Shown piece by piece: positions 60,627-64,000 of a stretch of 64,000 bases of DNA. Each line of letters opens with the position of its first letter. The stretch's first letter is position 1. This DNA is from Earliella scabrosa (lineage: Eukaryota; Basidiomycota; Agaricomycetes; Polyporales; Polyporaceae). The stretch covers positions 806,001 to 870,000 of the forward strand of contig JABYQQ010000013.1 of the NCBI GenBank assembly GCA_022605405.1. Direction: 5' to 3'. A program made the translations under genes and the position numbers. The notes under the pieces are model-generated. The model had not been told where the DNA came from. It searched no databases and saw only the letters and a program-made list of their open reading frames with translations.

Positions 60627-62408
60627 TTAAGCAGCGGCGGGAGCGGGAGCAGCTGCGGCGGCCGCGTCCTTCTTGGCCTTGCGATTACGCTCGGCCGCCA
60701 GACGAATAGCCCAGGTCAACTCGTACGTCTTGCAAGCGTCTATAGAGGGAGGTCCGTCAGCATCGTCCCAACGGAGCTTTGATATACCACGAACCTTCGA
60801 ACGTGCTGAGGATCTGCGCAGTCTCAGGGTCCTCCTCGATATCCTCAATGTTGTCAATCAGAACGGAGATCTAACCAAGCGCGTCAGTATATGTTCCAAC
60901 CGAGCGGATACAAGCGAAACTCACCTCGGAGAAGAAAGGATCGTCGTCGGGGAACCGGTGACACTCCTCAATGTCACTGCCGGGCCTACGAATATACAGG
61001 ACAGGCTGGACGTAGGGGTTCACGAGCCTGTACTTGGCTCAGTACCTCCCAATTCCGCCCACTGTCAGATTGCACTTACTTGAGTTGGTAACCGTCCGCA
61101 TACACTTCCAACTCGCAACTGTAGTCGTGGCCTTGGAGAGCAACCAAGTGAGTGAAGCTGCCGACAGCGCCGCTGTCGTATTTCCTGCGATTGACCCAAT
61201 GCATCAGCAACACAGTCCGATGGCTATATGCGTAGTCTGTCTACGCACCAAGTGGCAGCGGTGACACGCGGTATCCTGTTCTCCGGCGGGATAGCGGTCT
61301 CATCCACCGTCATCTTCGACAGGTGACCAGCATTCTCGTCCCACTCAAGCGAGTGGGCGTTCACGGTCGACATGTCGACCTCACCACCAAAGTAGCGCGA
61401 CAGATCGCAGAAGTGCGTGCCCTGCTCAATAATGGGTCCAGCGCTCTTGGACTTGTCCCACCAGTCGGGCTTCGCGATAGCCTCGTACGCGCACGCGTAC
61501 CGCGCAATCGTGGCCATGACGGTCAGGTTGTTCTCGTTGATGATCTGCTTCATCATCTGGACCGCCTTCAGGTAGCGCAACATGTACCCGACCGAGCAAA
61601 TCGTGCCGTTCTCGTTGATCGCCTTCGCGACAGCGAACGCTTCCGGGAGTTCGCTCGCGGGGCCCGTCGCGGCGGGCTTCTCGATGAACATCGCGACGCC
61701 GGGGAAGAACTTCATGATCTGCGTCTCGATATCGCGACCGGGCTGGAGCGTGCCGCGAAACATGGGCGGCGACCCGACGATGACCGCGCGCGGCATGTCC
61801 TTCGGGGACATGTTGCGGACAAAGTCCTCGAGCGTCTTGAACACGCGCGTGTTCTCGTACGCGGACCGCACGAAGGTCTCGCATTTCTTCTGGAGAACGG
61901 CCGTCGCACGCTCGATAGCGGGGTCGATCAGCGCGACCACTTTCAGACGAGGGCCGAGCTTGCTGGGCAGGCGGTCGGCATGCGAGCTCCGGATGAAATA
62001 GAAGGGGGGACTCACTGTTCGAAGCGGAAGGAGTGGTTCCACGGGCCCTCGTCCGAACCTGGCATGACGCACACAGGCGTCAATTTCTCTACGCGCAAGG
62101 ACACGAGGGGCACCGCGAGGACGTACCGAACATGATGTTGCCCGCGCCGACGAAGACCACGTTGAACGAGTCTGTTCCTCCGATATGCGACGCCCTGGCG
62201 CGAACGCATATCAGGCGTGTGTCGACTTTTGGGGTTGCGCGACGCGTACTCACTTGTCCATGGGGATCAGCCTGGAGGGGTCGATCGAGGGGCGGCGCGA
62301 GGACGCGCCCGACTGCCGCCTCGAGATGGAGGTGGGCGAGTCGAGCACGGACGGGCGGCGGAAGGAGGAAGTCATTGGGCTGACGAGCTCAGAGGTGCGA
62401 CGCGACAT
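60627..62408 (-). CDS. GFO/IDH/MocA family NAD(P)-dependent oxidoreductase
   Basis: Eight exons (62408-62254, 62194-62127, 62058-62016, 61962-61249, 61184-61080, 61027-60925, 60870-60795, 60739-60627) give 458 residues. After a Ser/Arg-rich N-terminal 52 residues, the Rossmann motif FVGAGNIMFG is built across two introns, followed by LKVVALIDP. FIEKPAA is the family's EKP motif that holds the cofactor and catalytic Lys. SVGYMLRYLKAVQMM and GPIIEQGTHFCDLSRYFGGE belong to the C-terminal substrate domain. The tail ends in an Ala/Pro run. The family oxidises or reduces sugars and related compounds; the substrate here is unknown. Confidence 0.88.
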
Positions 62409-62921
62409 GGTCGAAGCTGGGGGTAAGGGTATAGAGCAAGTCAGGCGCTGCGATGGAGGCTGATATATGCGCGCGAGCCTGGTGGTCACGGAGGCGAGAC
62501 GGGGGGACAGAGAATGGAGAGAAATGAGGCGCGTCGCTATATAAGGCGGGGACCGAGACGTGGAGCGTGTGGGGGTTCTCGATCGAAGAGAGCCATCATC
62601 GCAGAGCAGCTGCTCCCCGTCCGCCTTATCCACCATCGATTTTCTCGCCCAGCGTAAAGTTTACCTTTCCCGTCCGGAACAGCTTCCGATTCGTCCACCT
62701 GCAATGTTGCCTCTCTCTGTGGTCTCGCCCTCATCGCCAGCGCGGGCACCGCCGACCACCCGCAGTCATCAGTACAAATACACAATTTCGCATCCCCGCA
62801 CGCGCGCACGACGCGGGTGCGGTCTTCCAATCATAAGGACATTACTTCCAATACGCCGTCGTGTGCAACGTCGAGGTCGTCGTCAAGCCACCCCTGCAGT
62901 CTCTAATGCACACCGTCTGAA
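62409..62921. other. Intergenic
   Basis: Promoter side of the oxidoreductase (TATA-like tatatagcga on the minus strand near 62535) and 3' flank of the coiled-coil gene. No coding segment supported. Confidence 0.5.
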
Positions 62922-63599
62922 TCAGTGTGCGCTCTCCCCAGACCGCCGCTGCGCGCGCGACTCGAGGTCCTTCTGCCTCCGTTCCGCCGCCTCCAGCCGC
63001 TCTGTCATCGCACGCAGCTCTTCCTTCAGCTTCTCGTTCTGTTCTGCGAGCTTCATCACGTTGCTTTGCCTCTTCTGGACTCGGTCCATCCTGTCAGGTG
63101 TAGATAGAGTACGTCAACACGCAGCTCTCGTCCAACAAGAAGTGAATAAGCGCCCATATACGCTCCGCGCCGTGATCATGCGCACTGGGAGCACATAGAG
63201 GGGGAGAAAGGTTCGTCAAAGGGGACGAAACTGAAAGACGACGTACTCCTCCACTTCCTGCTTGCCCTCCGAGAGGATCGAGTTGAAATCAATCGTGAGG
63301 TCGAGCTCGGACTGTGGCAGCTCGAGGTCCAACCGCGCAGGCTCCGACGGCAGGCGCTCGTGCAGGTAGTCGTCGAACACGTCCTCCTCGTCGTAGTAGT
63401 CCTCGCCGGCCTGCTCGCCCCGATGCGAGAGGGGCGTAGCAGATCTGCCGATGTGCGAGCCCCCAGACGGCTCTTTCCTGCGCAGGCGGGGGGAGGTCAG
63501 GGCGACACTAAAGCCTAAGCGCGTCCGCGCACGCGTCGATCAGCGACGACGGACGCACCCATGCTGGAGGTACTCGTGCTCGGGTCGGCCTGCACTCAT
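62922..63599 (-). CDS. Small coiled-coil protein, 146 residues
   Basis: Three exons (63599-63559, 63477-63247, 63090-62922). The start gives MSAGRPEHEYLQHG, with the donor GTGCGT directly behind. The middle is acidic (EDYYDEEDVFDDYLHERLP, then LELPQSELDLTIDF). The C-terminal 55 residues form a heptad-rich coiled coil (VMKLAEQNEKLKEELRAM, TERLEAAERRQKDLE). The second intron is long (156 bp). No named family recognised; the acidic part plus coiled coil suggests a scaffold or dimerisation role, which is inference. Codon choice is typical of the window. Confidence 0.65.
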
Positions 63600-64000
63600 G
63601 GCTTGCTATCTGAGTTGGACAGACGTGCAGAGGGCGGGGGGCAGGAGGGGGGCAACGGGGGCAAGGGCGGAGGTGAGGGTAGGAGTGTTAGAAGCAGCGG
63701 TCGATGGCCAACGCGATTTCGATTCCATGACAGTGATCACGCCCTGGCCGACCGGCTGCAACCCTGCCAGAACCTGCATTTGCCGCGTTCCTTTCTCCTT
63801 TCTTCTGACACCGCTTTCCGACGCGATCTGCCCATGATCGCCGCCCATACTCGACCGTTCCGCTCCTCGCGCTCTCGTCGTAAACTATGCATTATGTACT
63901 CAGTACAGCGTGAAGACGGAAGTATAAGACATGAGATCGGGAGACGTGTCACGGCTACATGGTCATGATCATGAACTACAACGACAGCGAAGACAGCAAG
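63600..64000. other. Window end, upstream of the coiled-coil gene
   Basis: No gene supported. A G-rich stretch (63630-63680) and pyrimidine-rich stretches on the complementary strand look like promoter sequence. Confidence 0.45.

Noticed and set aside
61323..62135. 270-codon plus-strand frame
   Set aside because: Antisense of the oxidoreductase main exon, which has clear family motifs.

Overview
This window is nuclear DNA of a filamentous basidiomycete, most likely an Agaricomycete. Genes are dense and cut by many introns of about 47-67 bp with GT(A/G)NGT donors. The families are eukaryotic (SPT6, SPT8, SRP54, PABP, NOG1, TRAPP-II Trs65), and there is a cluster of DUF6533 membrane proteins, a family typical of mushroom-forming fungi. 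I rebuilt exons by hand from splice signals, reading frame and family knowledge. In every complete model the exon lengths sum to a multiple of three. No search or transcript data were available.

Layout. 1-2684: 3' end of a siderophore-type NRPS (C-T-C). 2719-3219: RibD-like deaminase. 3457-8833: SPT6. 9011-10418: JMJD4-like JmjC protein, divergent from a 4-TM protein (10710-11514). 11782-13517: membrane dipeptidase. 13979-16392: NOG1. 16625-16815: relic of a DUF6533 gene. 17095-18168: unknown protein. 18584-21907: TRS65. 22915-25065: unknown 4-TM protein. 25350-27651: SPT8, divergent from SRP54 (27756-29930). 30377-32721: PAB1. 33305-34655: SCAMP. 36005-37263: secreted DPBB protein. 37795-39169: Coq11-like atypical SDR. 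39844-41209: mitochondrial adenylate kinase. 41610-49471: four DUF6533 genes in tandem, all on the minus strand. 50231-51277: NTM1-like N-terminal methyltransferase. 51434-52904: CSM3/TIPIN. 53708-54219: small unknown gene. 54220-58435: gene-poor. 58436-59555: HNT3/aprataxin. 59653-60500: a MULE-like inverted-repeat element. 60627-62408: GFO/IDH/MocA oxidoreductase. 62922-63599: coiled-coil protein.

Most genes are housekeeping and act independently (transcription elongation and SAGA, SRP targeting, ribosome biogenesis, vesicle traffic, replication-fork protection, DNA-end repair). The accessory parts are the NRPS end, the DUF6533 array and the transposable element.

The most unusual signal is in the DUF6533 array. 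All four paralogues can be read through only if two separate 2-nucleotide exons are spliced in. The first is always AG inside an invariant AGAGGCAAGT with a GC donor. The second has variable bases but constant length and phase. Other very small exons and GC-AG introns occur in the dipeptidase, PAB1, SCAMP and NTM1 genes. The window is therefore a useful test bed for microexon and recursive splicing in fungi.
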